A stretch of DNA of 64,000 bases from Pseudoalteromonas shioyasakiensis (GCF_024518675.1 NZ_JANIGL010000001.1:868001-932000), one strand, 5' to 3'. Positions 1-10,647 are shown, numbered from the stretch's first letter. Program-made: numbers and translations. Notes: generated from the sequence alone by a model not told the origin.

Positions 1-1046
1 TTGTTTAGACCAGTACTACCGCCGACCCAAATGCTACCATCAGAATGAGATAAAACGGTGCGTATATAATCGGAGCTCAGCCCCCGCTTTCTAGTCCATG
101 AGGAAAATGGGGCTTCTCTGAGACGATATAATCCGCCATTGGTGCCAACCCAAATACTATTTTCTCTGTCTTGTAACAAAGACAGTATTCTATTACCGGG
201 TAACCCAGCCTTAGCATCAAGCTGTTCGAGACCAAGCGTACTCAGCCTAAATACACCTTTATTGATTGTACCAAACCAGAGATCATGATGATCATCCTCT
301 AAAATGCTCGAAACAGACTCACCATTCAATTGCTGATGAACAGTTATAAATTGATCATCAACTAACTTCCACGCTCCTTTCTCCCCCCCAACAATAAGCT
401 GTCCTTCTCGTGTGAGTAATAATGTATAAATAGGTGCATTAGGCAATCCTTGTTCAGGGGTGACCAAGTGGGCTTGATGATTTTCAATTTTGTATAAACC
501 ATCACTAGTAGCAGCCCAAATAACTCCGCTTGCATCTTGTATCAAACGATATGCACTTAGGTTTATTAGCACGCTAGTTTCTTGCTCAGAGTCAGCGCTA
601 CGGTGCACCAAACCTTTCCCCTCCAACGCCAACCAAAGTTCGCCAGATTCAGCCGTTAAGATATGATTAACCATAGCTTCGGCACTTGGCTGGGTGTCCC
701 ATTGCCCATGCAGTAAGTGGCTTACACCACCCCGAGCACCGACAATGTAAAGACCGCCATCAGGCTGAGCCGACAAACTACGTAACCCTGAGTCCGGTAA
801 GCCAGGAATTTCTGAGCGGGTGAATAATTTAAATTCGCGTCCATTAAAACGCGCAAGCCCCTCCCATGTCGCTATCCAAATATAGCCGTCGTTGGTTTGC
901 GCTAAACTATTAATACTATTGTGGGGTAAACCTGTGCGGGTGCTCCAAGTTTCAGAAAAGTAGTCATTTAAAGGAAGGCGTGTTTGCTCACTAGCAATAC
1001 ACGCTGATTGTATTATCAAAAAAAGAAATAGACTTATTCGTCGCAT
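1..1046 (-). CDS. Periplasmic beta-propeller sensor protein, partial (C-terminus outside window)
   Basis: The reading frame is open from an ATG at 1046 to the left edge, giving about 348 residues. The N-terminus MRRISLFLFLIIQ is a signal peptide. The mature part opens with TWSTRTGLPHNSINSL and carries repeated blades of the type DGYIWIATWEGLARF, SGELWLALEGKGL and SIWVGTNGGLYRL, which are two-component-regulator propeller (Reg_prop) repeats. In this family the propeller is the sensory domain before a transmembrane helix and a GGDEF, histidine-kinase or response-regulator output. The output domain lies beyond base 1, so the signalling class cannot be decided here. The family assignment is firm. 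Confidence 0.8.
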   Translation of the reverse strand, partial: MRRISLFLFLIIQSACIASEQTRLPLNDYFSETWSTRTGLPHNSINSLAQTNDGYIWIATWEGLARFNGREFKLFTRSEIPGLPDSGLRSLSAQPDGGLYIVGARGGVSHLLHGQWDTQPSAEAMVNHILTAESGELWLALEGKGLVHRSADSEQETSVLINLSAYRLIQDASGVIWAATSDGLYKIENHQAHLVTPEQGLPNAPIYTLLLTREGQLIVGGEKGAWKLVDDQFITVHQQLNGESVSSILEDDHHDLWFGTINKGVFRLSTLGLEQLDAKAGLPGNRILSLLQDRENSIWVGTNGGLYRLREAPFSSWTRKRGLSSDYIRTVLSHSDGSIWVGGSTGLN

Positions 1047-1208
1047 TATATTGAACGCCTTCCCAATTACTAACTAATGATTTAGTTATAAAACAACCAG
1101 TTATATAATGATTTTGCCTTAATTTATTATCATTATTCTTGTTTTCATAGTATTTATACTAGCATAGTACTAATTTCAGTTTCATTAACAAGCTATTCAT
1201 AAATGAAA

Positions 1209-1847
1209 TTACTCTTGGCAGTAACTATTTATACATTGCATGAAACACTCAACAAACCGAGCTACGTGAAGGCCATCCATCAATGCATGATGCACATCAA
1301 TCGATAAAGGCATTTTACCCGTTTCAGTATCATATTTACCAAAGACTAATTTAGGTATGCCCAAGCTTGTTCCCTGACTATGTGCATGAGAAAAGCTAGA
1401 AAATGCTAACCAAGGTAAAACGGAAATATGAATCAGATCAGCCTCTCCTTCTGTTTGCTCAAATGCACTGGAAAATAAGGGTTGTTGTTTTGCTGACTCA
1501 CTTACCTGATGCGCACGTTTAGCAAACTCAGCAAAGTCATTGCACAAGTTAAAATAACTGAAGCGAAAGGTATCATCTGGTGCAAGTTCTACCACACTCG
1601 CCCGCGTACTTTGCAATTGCACAGGGTTATCATCAACAATACGCAGTTGCATGGGGTGGTATTGGTGGCAAGCTCGTAGCGCTAAGAATATGTAACTTTG
1701 AAAAAAAGAGCGTTTATGCGATTGACAGTATTGGTACAGCGGCTGCATATCTAGCTGTACGCAAACATTAAAATAAGGTTGGGTAAAGTCTTTGAAAAGC
1801 GCAAAGTGCTGGGCACGAGGCCAGCTAGTTAAAGGGATCGGAGTCAT
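1209..1847 (-). CDS. Chloramphenicol acetyltransferase-like (type A CAT fold) protein
   Basis: This 212-residue protein has the length and C-terminal signature of the trimeric CatA family. The motif HHALMDGLHVARF (residues 186-198) holds the catalytic histidine (His187) and the structural Asp191, matching the family pattern HHAVxDGxHVxRF. An upstream GTG at 1916 would lengthen the protein by 23 residues, but it lies inside the hairpin that ends the preceding gene, so the ATG at 1847 is preferred. No strong ribosome site is visible. CatA relatives acetylate chloramphenicol. Chromosomal homologues in marine bacteria often have unknown acyl acceptors, so resistance is possible but not shown. Confidence 0.75.
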   Translation of the reverse strand: MTPIPLTSWPRAQHFALFKDFTQPYFNVCVQLDMQPLYQYCQSHKRSFFQSYIFLALRACHQYHPMQLRIVDDNPVQLQSTRASVVELAPDDTFRFSYFNLCNDFAEFAKRAHQVSESAKQQPLFSSAFEQTEGEADLIHISVLPWLAFSSFSHAHSQGTSLGIPKLVFGKYDTETGKMPLSIDVHHALMDGLHVARFVECFMQCINSYCQE

Positions 1848-1900
1848 TATAATTTTTGTAAACGGTAAAACTAAAGTGTAGCTTGGTTTTTTCAAGCCAC

Positions 1901-1929
1901 AAAGAAAAAGGCGCACATTAGTACGCCTT
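1901..1929 (-). terminator. Intrinsic terminator of leucine dehydrogenase gene
   Basis: On the minus strand a 9-bp stem (AAGGCGTAC / GTGCGCCTT, one G-T pair) with a TAAT loop is followed by TTTCTTT. It sits 36 bases after the stop of the leucine dehydrogenase gene and just before the CAT-like gene. Confidence 0.75.
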
Positions 1930-1965
1930 TATAAGCAAAGATACGTTTAAAATTAGCTAACGTAC

Positions 1966-3006
1966 TTAAAGGCCGTTAGCAATAATTTCTTGCGCGAGTT
2001 CATCAGCAATTAAATGAGTCGACTTTTGCTCTTTTTCACTGCGGGCAAAAATTTCAGTTAAGGTCGTAAAAATACCCTCAACGTGCTTATTAGATGCCTC
2101 AACAGAATAACCCTGTGGCGCGGTTTCATAATAAACATTAATAATACCACCGGCATTAATGACATAATCTGGTGCGTATAAAATGCCTTTTTCGCGAATG
2201 ATCTCACCGTGGCGAGACTCAGCTAGTTGGTTATTAGCACAGCCAGCAATGATTGTTGCTTTAAGACGTGGGATCGTCACATCATTAACTGTGGCACCTA
2301 ATGCACACGGCGCATACACGTCTACATCAAGGTCATATATATCATCAATACCTACCGCCGTAGCAGCAAAATCATTAACTACTTTATCTACCGCAGCTTG
2401 ATTTATATCAGTAACAAATAATTGTGCGCCCGCTTCATGTAAATGTTTACACAAAGCATAAGCAACAGCGCCTAAACCTTGTACGGCGACTTTGATACCG
2501 CTTAAATCTTGATGGCCGCGTTGATGTTGCAGCGCCGCTTTAATACCTAAAAACGTACCATAAGCAGTAAAAGGTGAAGGGTTACCACTTTTACCTTCAA
2601 GGCCTAATACATAGTCAGTTTCTTTATTCATTATAGCGACATCAGCACAGGTGATGTTTACATCTTCGGCTGAATAGTAGCTACCATTTAAACGCTCTAA
2701 CTGACGACCAAAGGCACGAAATAGCTGTTCCGATTTAATTTCCTTTGCATTCCCAATAATTACAGATTTACCACCACCAAATGGCAGACGAGCAACCGCA
2801 TTTTTATAGGTCATCCCTTTTGATAAGCGCAGTGCATCAACTACTGCATCGTCATCACTGGCATAATCCCACATTCTACAACCACCAACAGCTGGGCCTA
2901 AGTTAGTATTGTGAACGGCGATGATTGCACGTAAGCCTGATTCTTTATCTGAACAAAAAACCACTTGCTCGTGGTTATCAAAGTCAACTTGATTAAACAC
3001 AGCCAC
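1966..3006 (-). CDS. ldh: Leucine dehydrogenase (Glu/Leu/Phe/Val dehydrogenase family)
   Basis: The enzyme oxidatively deaminates leucine and other branched-chain amino acids to 2-oxo acids with NAD+, the first step of leucine catabolism in many Alteromonadales. It has 346 residues, the usual length. The N-terminal substrate domain has GPAVGGCRMW and the glycine-rich lysine motif LPFGGGKSVI. The C-terminal Rossmann domain has VAVQGLGAVAYALC followed by an acidic residue in FVTDIN. The start is GTG at 3006, with GGAG nine bases upstream. A palindrome resembling a LiuR operator lies about 230 bases upstream, which fits control by branched-chain amino acid degradation signals. Confidence 0.9.
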   Translation of the reverse strand: MAVFNQVDFDNHEQVVFCSDKESGLRAIIAVHNTNLGPAVGGCRMWDYASDDDAVVDALRLSKGMTYKNAVARLPFGGGKSVIIGNAKEIKSEQLFRAFGRQLERLNGSYYSAEDVNITCADVAIMNKETDYVLGLEGKSGNPSPFTAYGTFLGIKAALQHQRGHQDLSGIKVAVQGLGAVAYALCKHLHEAGAQLFVTDINQAAVDKVVNDFAATAVGIDDIYDLDVDVYAPCALGATVNDVTIPRLKATIIAGCANNQLAESRHGEIIREKGILYAPDYVINAGGIINVYYETAPQGYSVEASNKHVEGIFTTLTEIFARSEKEQKSTHLIADELAQEIIANGL

Positions 3007-3233
3007 TTTATTTTACTCCGAAATTTATAACCCGTGAGAGGGTATGAGCGCTGAAATTGCCGAGACTTTATCACTTCAAATTGCACCTTACCACTATATG
3101 AGATGATAAAACCTATCAAAATCAGTAAGAATAATAAATTAGCCTTAACAACTTTATTTTTGACATTATCAATACAAAAATAGCTTATTAACAAATTAAT
3201 TATTCAAACTTAAAAGTTAAAAACGAAGATACG

Positions 3234-3249
3234 CTTACGTAAACGTAAG
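3234..3249. promoter_or_regulatory. Candidate LiuR-type operator upstream of leucine dehydrogenase
   Basis: CTTACG-TAAA-CGTAAG is a perfect 6-bp inverted repeat. Its core TTACGTAAACGTAA resembles, from memory, the palindrome described for the MerR-family regulator LiuR in gammaproteobacteria, whose regulon includes branched-chain amino acid degradation. It is the only clear palindrome of this kind in the 398-base gap 3007-3404. No convincing -35/-10 pair was fixed there, and no gene is apparent in the rest of the gap. Confidence 0.45.
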
Positions 3250-3362
3250 ACAGCCGTTCACTGTAAACTAAATACTACAACCGAAAAAGTTCGCGCAATA
3301 CTTTAAATATAGAGGCTTAAGGGAAATGGTGGGGATTTGTTAAAACTGGTCTGATCTGACAA

Positions 3363-3387
3363 CGGTATTCAGCAATGCTGAATACCG
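3363..3387 (-). terminator. Hairpin after fumarase gene
   Basis: A perfect 11-bp stem (CGGTATTCAGC / GCTGAATACCG) with a 3-base loop begins 18 bases after the fumarase stop. The following minus-strand sequence TTGTCAGATC is not a clean T-tract, so this may be a weak terminator or an mRNA-stabilising structure. Confidence 0.55.
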
Positions 3388-3404
3388 AGAACAGAGGAAG
3401 CTAA

Positions 3405-4931
3405 TTATTGCAATTTGCCATCAAGCTCTTCAATTTTAGCTTTCCAAATTGCAGGACCTTGAGTATGAGCATTCGCTCCTTCACTATCGACCGCAACAGT
3501 CACTGGCATATCTTCTACTTCAAATTCATAGATGGCTTCCATCCCTAAATCTTCAAATGCCACAACTCGTGCTTTCTTAATAGCTTTAGAAACTAAATAA
3601 GCTGCGCCACCTACGGCCATTAAATACACTGATTTGTTTTGCTTAATCGACTCTACTGTCGCTGGACCACGTTCAGCTTTACCTATCATGCCAACAATAC
3701 CTGTTTTTTCTAGCATCATGTCGGTAAATTTATCCATACGTGTTGCCGTTGTTGGGCCTGCTGGGCCTACAGCTTCATCACCAACAGCATCTACAGGGCC
3801 AACGTAGTAAATAAACTTATTATCAAAGTCCACACCTTCAGGTAAACCTTCTCCTGAGTTGATCATATCTTGTAGGCGTTTATGGGCAGCATCACGACCA
3901 GTTAAGATAGTGCCAGAAAGCAATACCGTTTCACCCATTTTCCATTCTTGTGTATCTTCTTTGGTAAGCGTGTTTAAATCAACACGGCGTGTACCCTCGC
4001 CTACTTCAAACGTCACTTCTGGCCAATCTTCAAGTTTAGGCGCTTTTAAGTCTGCAGGGCCTGAGCCATCAAGAGTAAAGTGTACGTGGCGAGTTGCTGC
4101 GCAGTTAGGGATCATAACCACAGGTTTAGACGCGGCATGAGTAGGTGCGGTTTTAATTTTTACATCCACAACCGTGGTTAAACCACCTAAGCCTTGTGCA
4201 CCAATACCTAATTTATTCGCACGCTCAAAAATATCTAAACGCATTTTTTCTTCGGTTGTTTCTGCACCGCGTTCAATTAGCTCATGAATATCAACCGGAT
4301 CCATTAATGATTCTTTCGCAAGTACCGCAGCTTTTTCTGCAGTACCGCCAATACCTATACCTAGCATGCCAGGCGGACACCAGCCAGCCCCCATTGTTGG
4401 TAAGGTTTTTTCAACCCATGCAGCCACATCATCAGATGGGTTAAGCATTACCATTTTAGTTTTATTTTCAGAGCCGCCGCCTTTTGCAGCAACCATAACT
4501 TCAATTTCGCCACCCGGCACTAAATCAATATGCACAACTGAAGGCGTATTATCTTTAGTGTTTTTACGCGTGCCCGCAGGATCAGCAACAATCGATGCAC
4601 GTAGCGGGTTATCTGGGTTTAAATAAGCTCGGCGAGTACCTTCGTCAACCATTTGCTGTACCGTTAAGTCTGTTTTATCCCACTTAACATCCATACCTAC
4701 TTTTACAAAACACGTGATGATACCTGTGTCTTGGCAAAGTGGGCGCTTACCTTCAGCCGACATACGCGAGTTAATAAGAATTTGGGCAATGGCATCTTTA
4801 GCAGCTTTACTTTGCTCTTTGTTATACGCTTTTTCGAGTGCTTGAACAAAATCAAGTGGGTGATAAAACGAAATATATTGTAAAGCATCTTCAATGCTAT
4901 CAATAAAGTCTTGCTGACGGATAGTACTCAT
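3405..4931 (-). CDS. fumA: Fumarate hydratase, class I, iron-sulfur
   Basis: This enzyme interconverts fumarate and malate in the TCA cycle. It is the two-domain single-chain class I type (508 residues; E. coli FumA is about 40 longer, mostly at the N-terminus). The three cluster cysteines are visible: Cys66 in PLCQDTG, Cys185 in GAGWCPPG and Cys277 in PNCAATRH. Their spacing matches Cys105, Cys224 and Cys318 of E. coli FumA. The C-terminal beta domain includes GPAGPTTATRMDKF. The start ATG at 4931 has AAGGAA upstream. The gene stands alone, divergent from pabB. FumA and FumB cannot be told apart by sequence alone. Confidence 0.93.
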   Translation of the reverse strand: MSTIRQQDFIDSIEDALQYISFYHPLDFVQALEKAYNKEQSKAAKDAIAQILINSRMSAEGKRPLCQDTGIITCFVKVGMDVKWDKTDLTVQQMVDEGTRRAYLNPDNPLRASIVADPAGTRKNTKDNTPSVVHIDLVPGGEIEVMVAAKGGGSENKTKMVMLNPSDDVAAWVEKTLPTMGAGWCPPGMLGIGIGGTAEKAAVLAKESLMDPVDIHELIERGAETTEEKMRLDIFERANKLGIGAQGLGGLTTVVDVKIKTAPTHAASKPVVMIPNCAATRHVHFTLDGSGPADLKAPKLEDWPEVTFEVGEGTRRVDLNTLTKEDTQEWKMGETVLLSGTILTGRDAAHKRLQDMINSGEGLPEGVDFDNKFIYYVGPVDAVGDEAVGPAGPTTATRMDKFTDMMLEKTGIVGMIGKAERGPATVESIKQNKSVYLMAVGGAAYLVSKAIKKARVVAFEDLGMEAIYEFEVEDMPVTVAVDSEGANAHTQGPAIWKAKIEELDGKLQ

Positions 4932-4951
4932 AGGGGTTCCTTAAGTTACTT

Positions 4952-4999
4952 TTACGTATTAATACACGTAACATAAATCAAACCGGTGACGGTGGTTTG
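4952..4999. promoter_or_regulatory. Two inverted repeats in the fumarase-pabB divergent region
   Basis: TTACGT-N8-ACGTAA (4952-4971) and CAAACC-N9-GGTTTG (4979-4999) lie in the 160-base divergent promoter region. Both are operator-sized, but I cannot name a regulator, and promoter elements were not assigned. Confidence 0.25.
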
Positions 5000-5091
5000 T
5001 AACGCAATAGGCAACTAAACGCTGCCAAAAAAATTTAACTTATGATACCCTCCCAGCCCGTTTCGAGCCAGTTTTTCAGGGTAAAAAATAG

Positions 5092-6438
5092 ATGATAAAA
5101 CAACATAAAACCTGTATTCAATTAGACATTTCGCTCAACTGTGTCGAGGTTTTTAGCTATTTCTGTGATTTACCTTATGCTGTACTACTTGATTCTGCTA
5201 ATAGTGACCATGAAAATAGCCGCTTTGATATCATCGCTATCTCGCCTTTAATGCGTTTAGAAGTGAAAAACAATCAGGTGTTTGTGGATGATCAATTAAC
5301 TGAGCAAAGTTGTTTTACCGTATTGCAAGCACAGTTAAATAAACTGAATGACACTAAAGCGCACCCTGAACTGCCGTTTAATGGAGGCTGGCTTGGCTAT
5401 TTTGGCTATGATTTTGGCCGTGTAATTGAAACTCTGCCAGAAGCAGCCATCTATGATATTGATATGCCGCAGCTTGCAGTCGGTCTCTACCCAGATGCGC
5501 TCATCTACGATAAACAACAAAGCGGTTGGTTTTATATCGCCCAACCAAATACCGATAGACTAGCGCTATATTTATCGTTTCTAGACAATACGACCAAACA
5601 ACGCACTCCTTTTGCAATAACTCAAGATTGGTCATCTAATATGACCAAAGCACAGTACACCGACAAATTTGCAAAAATCCAAGCATATTTAAAAACTGGT
5701 GATTGTTACCAAATAAACTTAGCGCAACGCTTTAAGGCTCAGTACCAAGGCAGTGCTTGGCACGCATATTGTACCCTTCGCGAGGCTAACAAAGCACCGT
5801 TTTCAAGTTTCATTAACCACCCTGACGGTGCCATTTTATCTATTTCACCTGAGCGTTTTATTGCCATTAAAGATGGAAGAATTCAAACCAAGCCTATCAA
5901 AGGTACTTTACCACGCTGCGTTGATGAAATAGCAGATCAACAACAAGCTGTTCGGTTACAACAATCGAGCAAAGATCGCGCCGAAAATGTGATGATCGTC
6001 GACCTGCTACGTAATGATTTAGGTAAAGTTGCAAAGCCAGGCAGTGTAAAAGTACCTTCACTATTTGCTATAGAAAGCTTTCCTGCTGTACATCATCTAG
6101 TGAGTACGGTAACTGGCGAACTAAGTGACGATAAAACCGCGGTTGATCAACTTAAAGCGGCTTTTCCTGGTGGCTCAATTACCGGTGCCCCTAAAATTCG
6201 TGCGATGGAAATTATTGAAGAGTTAGAGCCCCACCGCCGCAGCGTTTATTGCGGTTCTATTGGCTATTTAAGTGCCTGCGGTAATATGGATACCAGTATT
6301 ACAATCCGCACCTTGGTTTGCCATCAACACCACATTTACTGTTGGGCAGGTGGCGGCATTGTGGCCGATTCTCAAGCTGACTTGGAATACCAAGAAACAT
6401 ACGATAAAGTAAATAAAATTCTTCCACTACTTAAGTAA
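5092..6438 (+). CDS. pabB: Aminodeoxychorismate synthase component I
   Basis: PabB aminates chorismate to 4-amino-4-deoxychorismate for folate synthesis, using ammonia from PabA. The 448-residue protein has the chorismate-binding domain with PIKGTLPR, whose lysine distinguishes PabB from TrpE (PLAGT), then DRAENVMIVDLLRNDLGKV, PGGSITGAPK and the C-terminal GGGIVADSQADLEYQET. The N-terminal region contains GGWLGYFGYDFGR, the tryptophan-binding-like fold of PabB and TrpE. The gene order pabB-nudL-sdaA matches that of enterobacteria. nudL begins six bases after the stop, so the two are probably co-transcribed. Confidence 0.95.
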   Translation: MIKQHKTCIQLDISLNCVEVFSYFCDLPYAVLLDSANSDHENSRFDIIAISPLMRLEVKNNQVFVDDQLTEQSCFTVLQAQLNKLNDTKAHPELPFNGGWLGYFGYDFGRVIETLPEAAIYDIDMPQLAVGLYPDALIYDKQQSGWFYIAQPNTDRLALYLSFLDNTTKQRTPFAITQDWSSNMTKAQYTDKFAKIQAYLKTGDCYQINLAQRFKAQYQGSAWHAYCTLREANKAPFSSFINHPDGAILSISPERFIAIKDGRIQTKPIKGTLPRCVDEIADQQQAVRLQQSSKDRAENVMIVDLLRNDLGKVAKPGSVKVPSLFAIESFPAVHHLVSTVTGELSDDKTAVDQLKAAFPGGSITGAPKIRAMEIIEELEPHRRSVYCGSIGYLSACGNMDTSITIRTLVCHQHHIYCWAGGGIVADSQADLEYQETYDKVNKILPLLK

Positions 6439-6444
6439 AATACT

Positions 6445-7026
6445 GTGAACAGCCAACAGCTACTGGCCCGTTTCCAACTGAGTGTCGCAGCAAATACGCA
6501 GTCATTAAGCGCGCACCCACATAAAACACGACGTGCAAGTGCGGTTATGCTGGCGTTAATTGATGTGCAAAACAGCGCACATGTTTTACTTTGTAAACGT
6601 CCTCATTATTTAAAACATCACCCTGGCGAAATTTGTTTACCTGGTGGGAAACGAGAAGTCAATGACCCAAGTTTACGTCATACTGCACTGCGTGAGTTAA
6701 ATGAAGAGCTTAATATTCAAGCCGCACACGTTAACGTGATTGGGCAACTACCTGAATACTCAACATTAACAGGGTTTACTATCACGCCATTTATTGGCGT
6801 ATTGCAACCTAACACCGAATGGTTTGAGGATCGTAATGAAGTGGCAGCGAGTTTTTTAATTCCAATTAGCGCATTAATTGACACTAACAACTGGCAACCT
6901 TTGCCTTTTCAACGTTTTGGCAAAACCATTACCCTAGAAGGGTTTCCAACAAAGCATGGCTTGCTCTGGGGCGCGACCGCAAGCATTATAAAAAACTTTA
7001 CAAACCAGCTAGCCATACCAGTTTAA
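6445..7026 (+). CDS. nudL: NUDIX hydrolase, CoA pyrophosphatase family
   Basis: The 193-residue protein carries the NudL/PCD1-type signature HHPGEICLPGGKREVNDPSL followed by the Nudix core RELNEEL. Family members cleave CoA and acyl-CoA to 4'-phosphopantetheine and 3',5'-ADP. The preceding LLCKRPHYLKHHPGE block is typical of the CoA-specific subfamily. The start is GTG, six bases after pabB, and the position between pabB and sdaA is conserved in gammaproteobacteria. The substrate is inferred from family membership. Confidence 0.88.
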   Translation: MNSQQLLARFQLSVAANTQSLSAHPHKTRRASAVMLALIDVQNSAHVLLCKRPHYLKHHPGEICLPGGKREVNDPSLRHTALRELNEELNIQAAHVNVIGQLPEYSTLTGFTITPFIGVLQPNTEWFEDRNEVAASFLIPISALIDTNNWQPLPFQRFGKTITLEGFPTKHGLLWGATASIIKNFTNQLAIPV

Positions 7027-7124
7027 ATCTGTGCTGCAAAAGGTTACAAGCAAACAATTACACGTTATTATGTGCGACCGTTCAAAGACAGCAGTCGTGC
7101 TGAGTAAAAAGTAGAGTAAAATAT

Positions 7125-8501
7125 ATGATCAGTGCATTCGATATGTTTAGTATTGGCATTGGCCCGTCGTCATCTCACACCGTCGGACCTATGCGCGCCT
7201 CACGTTTATTTGTTAATGAATTACAACAACAAAACCTGTTAGCAGATGTCACGAGTGTCAAAGTAGAGTTATACGGTTCGCTTGGTCAAACTGGCATTGG
7301 CCATGGCTCAGGTAAAGCCGTTATTTTAGGGCTTGCCGGTTACGATCCAGAAACCATCGACGCCGATTTAGTCGACGACATTCTCGCTAAAATTGAAGAT
7401 GAACAGGTTATTTACCTTAATAAAACGCATAAAGCTAAATTTCCTAAGCAAGGGGCTATTGTTTTTCATCGCCGTAAAACATTACCTAAGCACTCAAATG
7501 CCATGGAAATTATTGCCTACAAAGAATCTGAACGTGTATACAGCAAAGTATATTACTCGATTGGAGGCGGCTTTATCGTCACAGACGAAGAGTTTGATAA
7601 CGAAAAACAAGCCGCACTTGATATTCGCGAGCAAAACCCAGCACCTTATCCGTTTGAAACCGCCAAAGATCTACTCGAAATGTGCAAAGAGTCAGGCTAT
7701 AGCGTTTCAACACTGATGATGAAAAATGAAAAAACGCTGCGCAGTGAAGAAGACATAAAAGATGAATTATTCAATATTTGGCAAGTTATGAAAGCCTGTA
7801 TTGAACGTGGTATGCGCACAGAAGGTATTTTACCAGGTGGCTTAAAAGTAAAACGCCGTGCGCCTAGTTTGCATTTAAAGCTCAATATTGAAGTGAATAA
7901 CGACCCATTACGAGCAATGGATTGGGTCGATTTATTTGCCCTTGCAGTCAATGAAGAAAATGCAGCCGGTGGTCGGGTTGTTACCGCCCCAACAAATGGC
8001 GCGGCAGGTATTTTGCCCGCCGTACTAATGTATTACCACACATTTATTAAAGAAGTAGACCGCGATATTGCTACTCGCTATTTATTAACCGCCGCCGCCA
8101 TTGGTATTTTATATAAAAAGAATGCCTCTATTTCAGGAGCTGAAGTTGGCTGCCAAGGTGAAGTGGGCGTAGCCTGCTCTATGGCCGCTGGTGCATTAAC
8201 TGAAATTGTTGGTGGTAACGTAGTTCACGTTGAAAACGCAGCTGAAATCGGCATGGAACATAACCTAGGCCTAACCTGTGATCCGGTTGGCGGACTCGTG
8301 CAAGTACCGTGTATTGAACGAAATGCCATGGGGGCGATTAAAGCGATTAACGCATCTCGTCTTGCTATTCGTGGCAGTGGAGAACAAAAAGTATCTTTGG
8401 ATAAAGTGATCAAAACCATGCTTGATACCGGTAATGACATGAAAACCAAATACAAAGAAACCGCTCGCGGTGGTTTAGCCGTTAATATCATTGAGTGCTA
8501 A
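7125..8501 (+). CDS. sdaA: L-serine dehydratase (L-serine ammonia-lyase), single-chain
   Basis: SdaA deaminates L-serine to pyruvate using a [4Fe-4S] cluster rather than PLP. The 458-residue chain has the N-terminal beta domain ([21 protein letters not shown]) and the C-terminal alpha domain ([13 protein letters not shown]). The cluster cysteines are Cys343 ([10 protein letters not shown]), Cys385 (TCDPVGG) and Cys396 ([10 protein letters not shown]). It is followed by a strong terminator and is probably the last gene of the pabB-nudL-sdaA cluster, although the 98-base gap upstream could hold its own promoter. Confidence 0.95.
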   Translation: MISAFDMFSIGIGPSSSHTVGPMRASRLFVNELQQQNLLADVTSVKVELYGSLGQTGIGHGSGKAVILGLAGYDPETIDADLVDDILAKIEDEQVIYLNKTHKAKFPKQGAIVFHRRKTLPKHSNAMEIIAYKESERVYSKVYYSIGGGFIVTDEEFDNEKQAALDIREQNPAPYPFETAKDLLEMCKESGYSVSTLMMKNEKTLRSEEDIKDELFNIWQVMKACIERGMRTEGILPGGLKVKRRAPSLHLKLNIEVNNDPLRAMDWVDLFALAVNEENAAGGRVVTAPTNGAAGILPAVLMYYHTFIKEVDRDIATRYLLTAAAIGILYKKNASISGAEVGCQGEVGVACSMAAGALTEIVGGNVVHVENAAEIGMEHNLGLTCDPVGGLVQVPCIERNAMGAIKAINASRLAIRGSGEQKVSLDKVIKTMLDTGNDMKTKYKETARGGLAVNIIEC

Positions 8502-8513
8502 ATTTTAGCCATT

Positions 8514-8540
8514 AAAAAAGCCGCTAGTTGCGGCTTTTTT
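8514..8540. terminator. Bidirectional intrinsic terminator between sdaA and cysB
   Basis: An 11-bp stem AAAAAAGCCGC / GCGGCTTTTTT with a 5-base loop lies between two convergent genes. The A/T tracts on both sides allow it to work on both strands. Confidence 0.9.
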
Positions 8541-8556
8541 AATAATTATAAAGGCG

Positions 8557-9856
<1,300 letters not shown>

Positions 9857-10615
9857 ATGATCGTTTCTATTATTATTATGTTGATAGTCGCACTTATTGT
9901 TATTGCCCTATGGGTAAGTGCTGTACAACAACATAAAGAGAAACAAGAAGCTGAACGCCGTAAAGAGCTCACAAAACAAAAAAAGATCATTGAAGAATCT
10001 GAAGACGTACTGCTCAATAGCGCTAATATTCCTATGTCAGAGAGTGCTTACCGTGTCATTCAACGCCGTATATATGATGCACTAACTTCCATGGTGCAAT
10101 TATCACCAACTTCAAAAGAATTAAAAAATCGATTGAATGAAGCAAAAACCCGTATGTCATCTGCGGTCGATACCAGTAAGTCCGAGAGCCTTGCATTACC
10201 GGATAACGACAAACAGCTCATCGCACTGATTCAAGGCATTAAAAAATTGCGAGCCGTGCTACGTTCAGAGCACGGCAAAGGCAAAGTCGACAGCCAAATA
10301 TTTGTAGCTGAAGATAAACGATTAGAAAAACTACAGCTGAAAATAAATATTGAAAGCCAAATTAAACGAGGTTTATCAGCACGCTCAGCAAATATGGTGG
10401 GCTCAGCACGCCAATACTTTGAAAAAGCCTATGCGACCGTCTCTTCGGTAGCTCATAGTGACGATTATATAAACTCAAAAAGGCAAGAACTTGAAGGCTA
10501 TTTAGAAGAAATTAGTACCGAACTAAAAGTATCTAACGCAACGGCCTTAAAAAAGAAAAACGAACAAGAGCAAGACGACTTAGACGTTTTATTTGCACCA
10601 AAGAAAAAGTGGTAA
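9857..10615 (+). CDS. Membrane-anchored coiled-coil protein of unknown function
   Basis: The 252-residue protein starts with one hydrophobic helix (residues 2-22, IVSIIIMLIVALIVIALWVS), followed by a highly charged helical region rich in K, E, Q and R (QQHKEKQEAERRKELTKQKK) that should form a coiled coil. A basic cytosolic tail ends in FAPKKKW. This is the layout of an inner-membrane anchored cytosolic helical protein. Similar proteins occur in marine gammaproteobacteria without a proven role. It has no operon partner, and its stop codon lies in the loop of the terminator hairpin. Confidence 0.7.
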   Translation: MIVSIIIMLIVALIVIALWVSAVQQHKEKQEAERRKELTKQKKIIEESEDVLLNSANIPMSESAYRVIQRRIYDALTSMVQLSPTSKELKNRLNEAKTRMSSAVDTSKSESLALPDNDKQLIALIQGIKKLRAVLRSEHGKGKVDSQIFVAEDKRLEKLQLKINIESQIKRGLSARSANMVGSARQYFEKAYATVSSVAHSDDYINSKRQELEGYLEEISTELKVSNATALKKKNEQEQDDLDVLFAPKKKW

Positions 10616-10629
10616 ACCACTTTTTCTTT
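10600..10629. terminator. Bidirectional terminator overlapping the 9857 gene's stop codon
   Basis: A perfect 13-bp stem AAAGAAAAAGTGG / CCACTTTTTCTTT has the loop TAAA, and the stop codon TAA (10613-10615) is in that loop. It separates two convergent genes. Confidence 0.8.
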
Positions 10630-10647
10630 GCTCCGCAGCCAAGCTAA

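Noticed and set aside
2898..3194. 98-residue minus-strand frame overlapping the ldh start
   Set aside because: Overlaps the well-supported ldh N-terminus in another frame and contains the ldh leader; no independent support.
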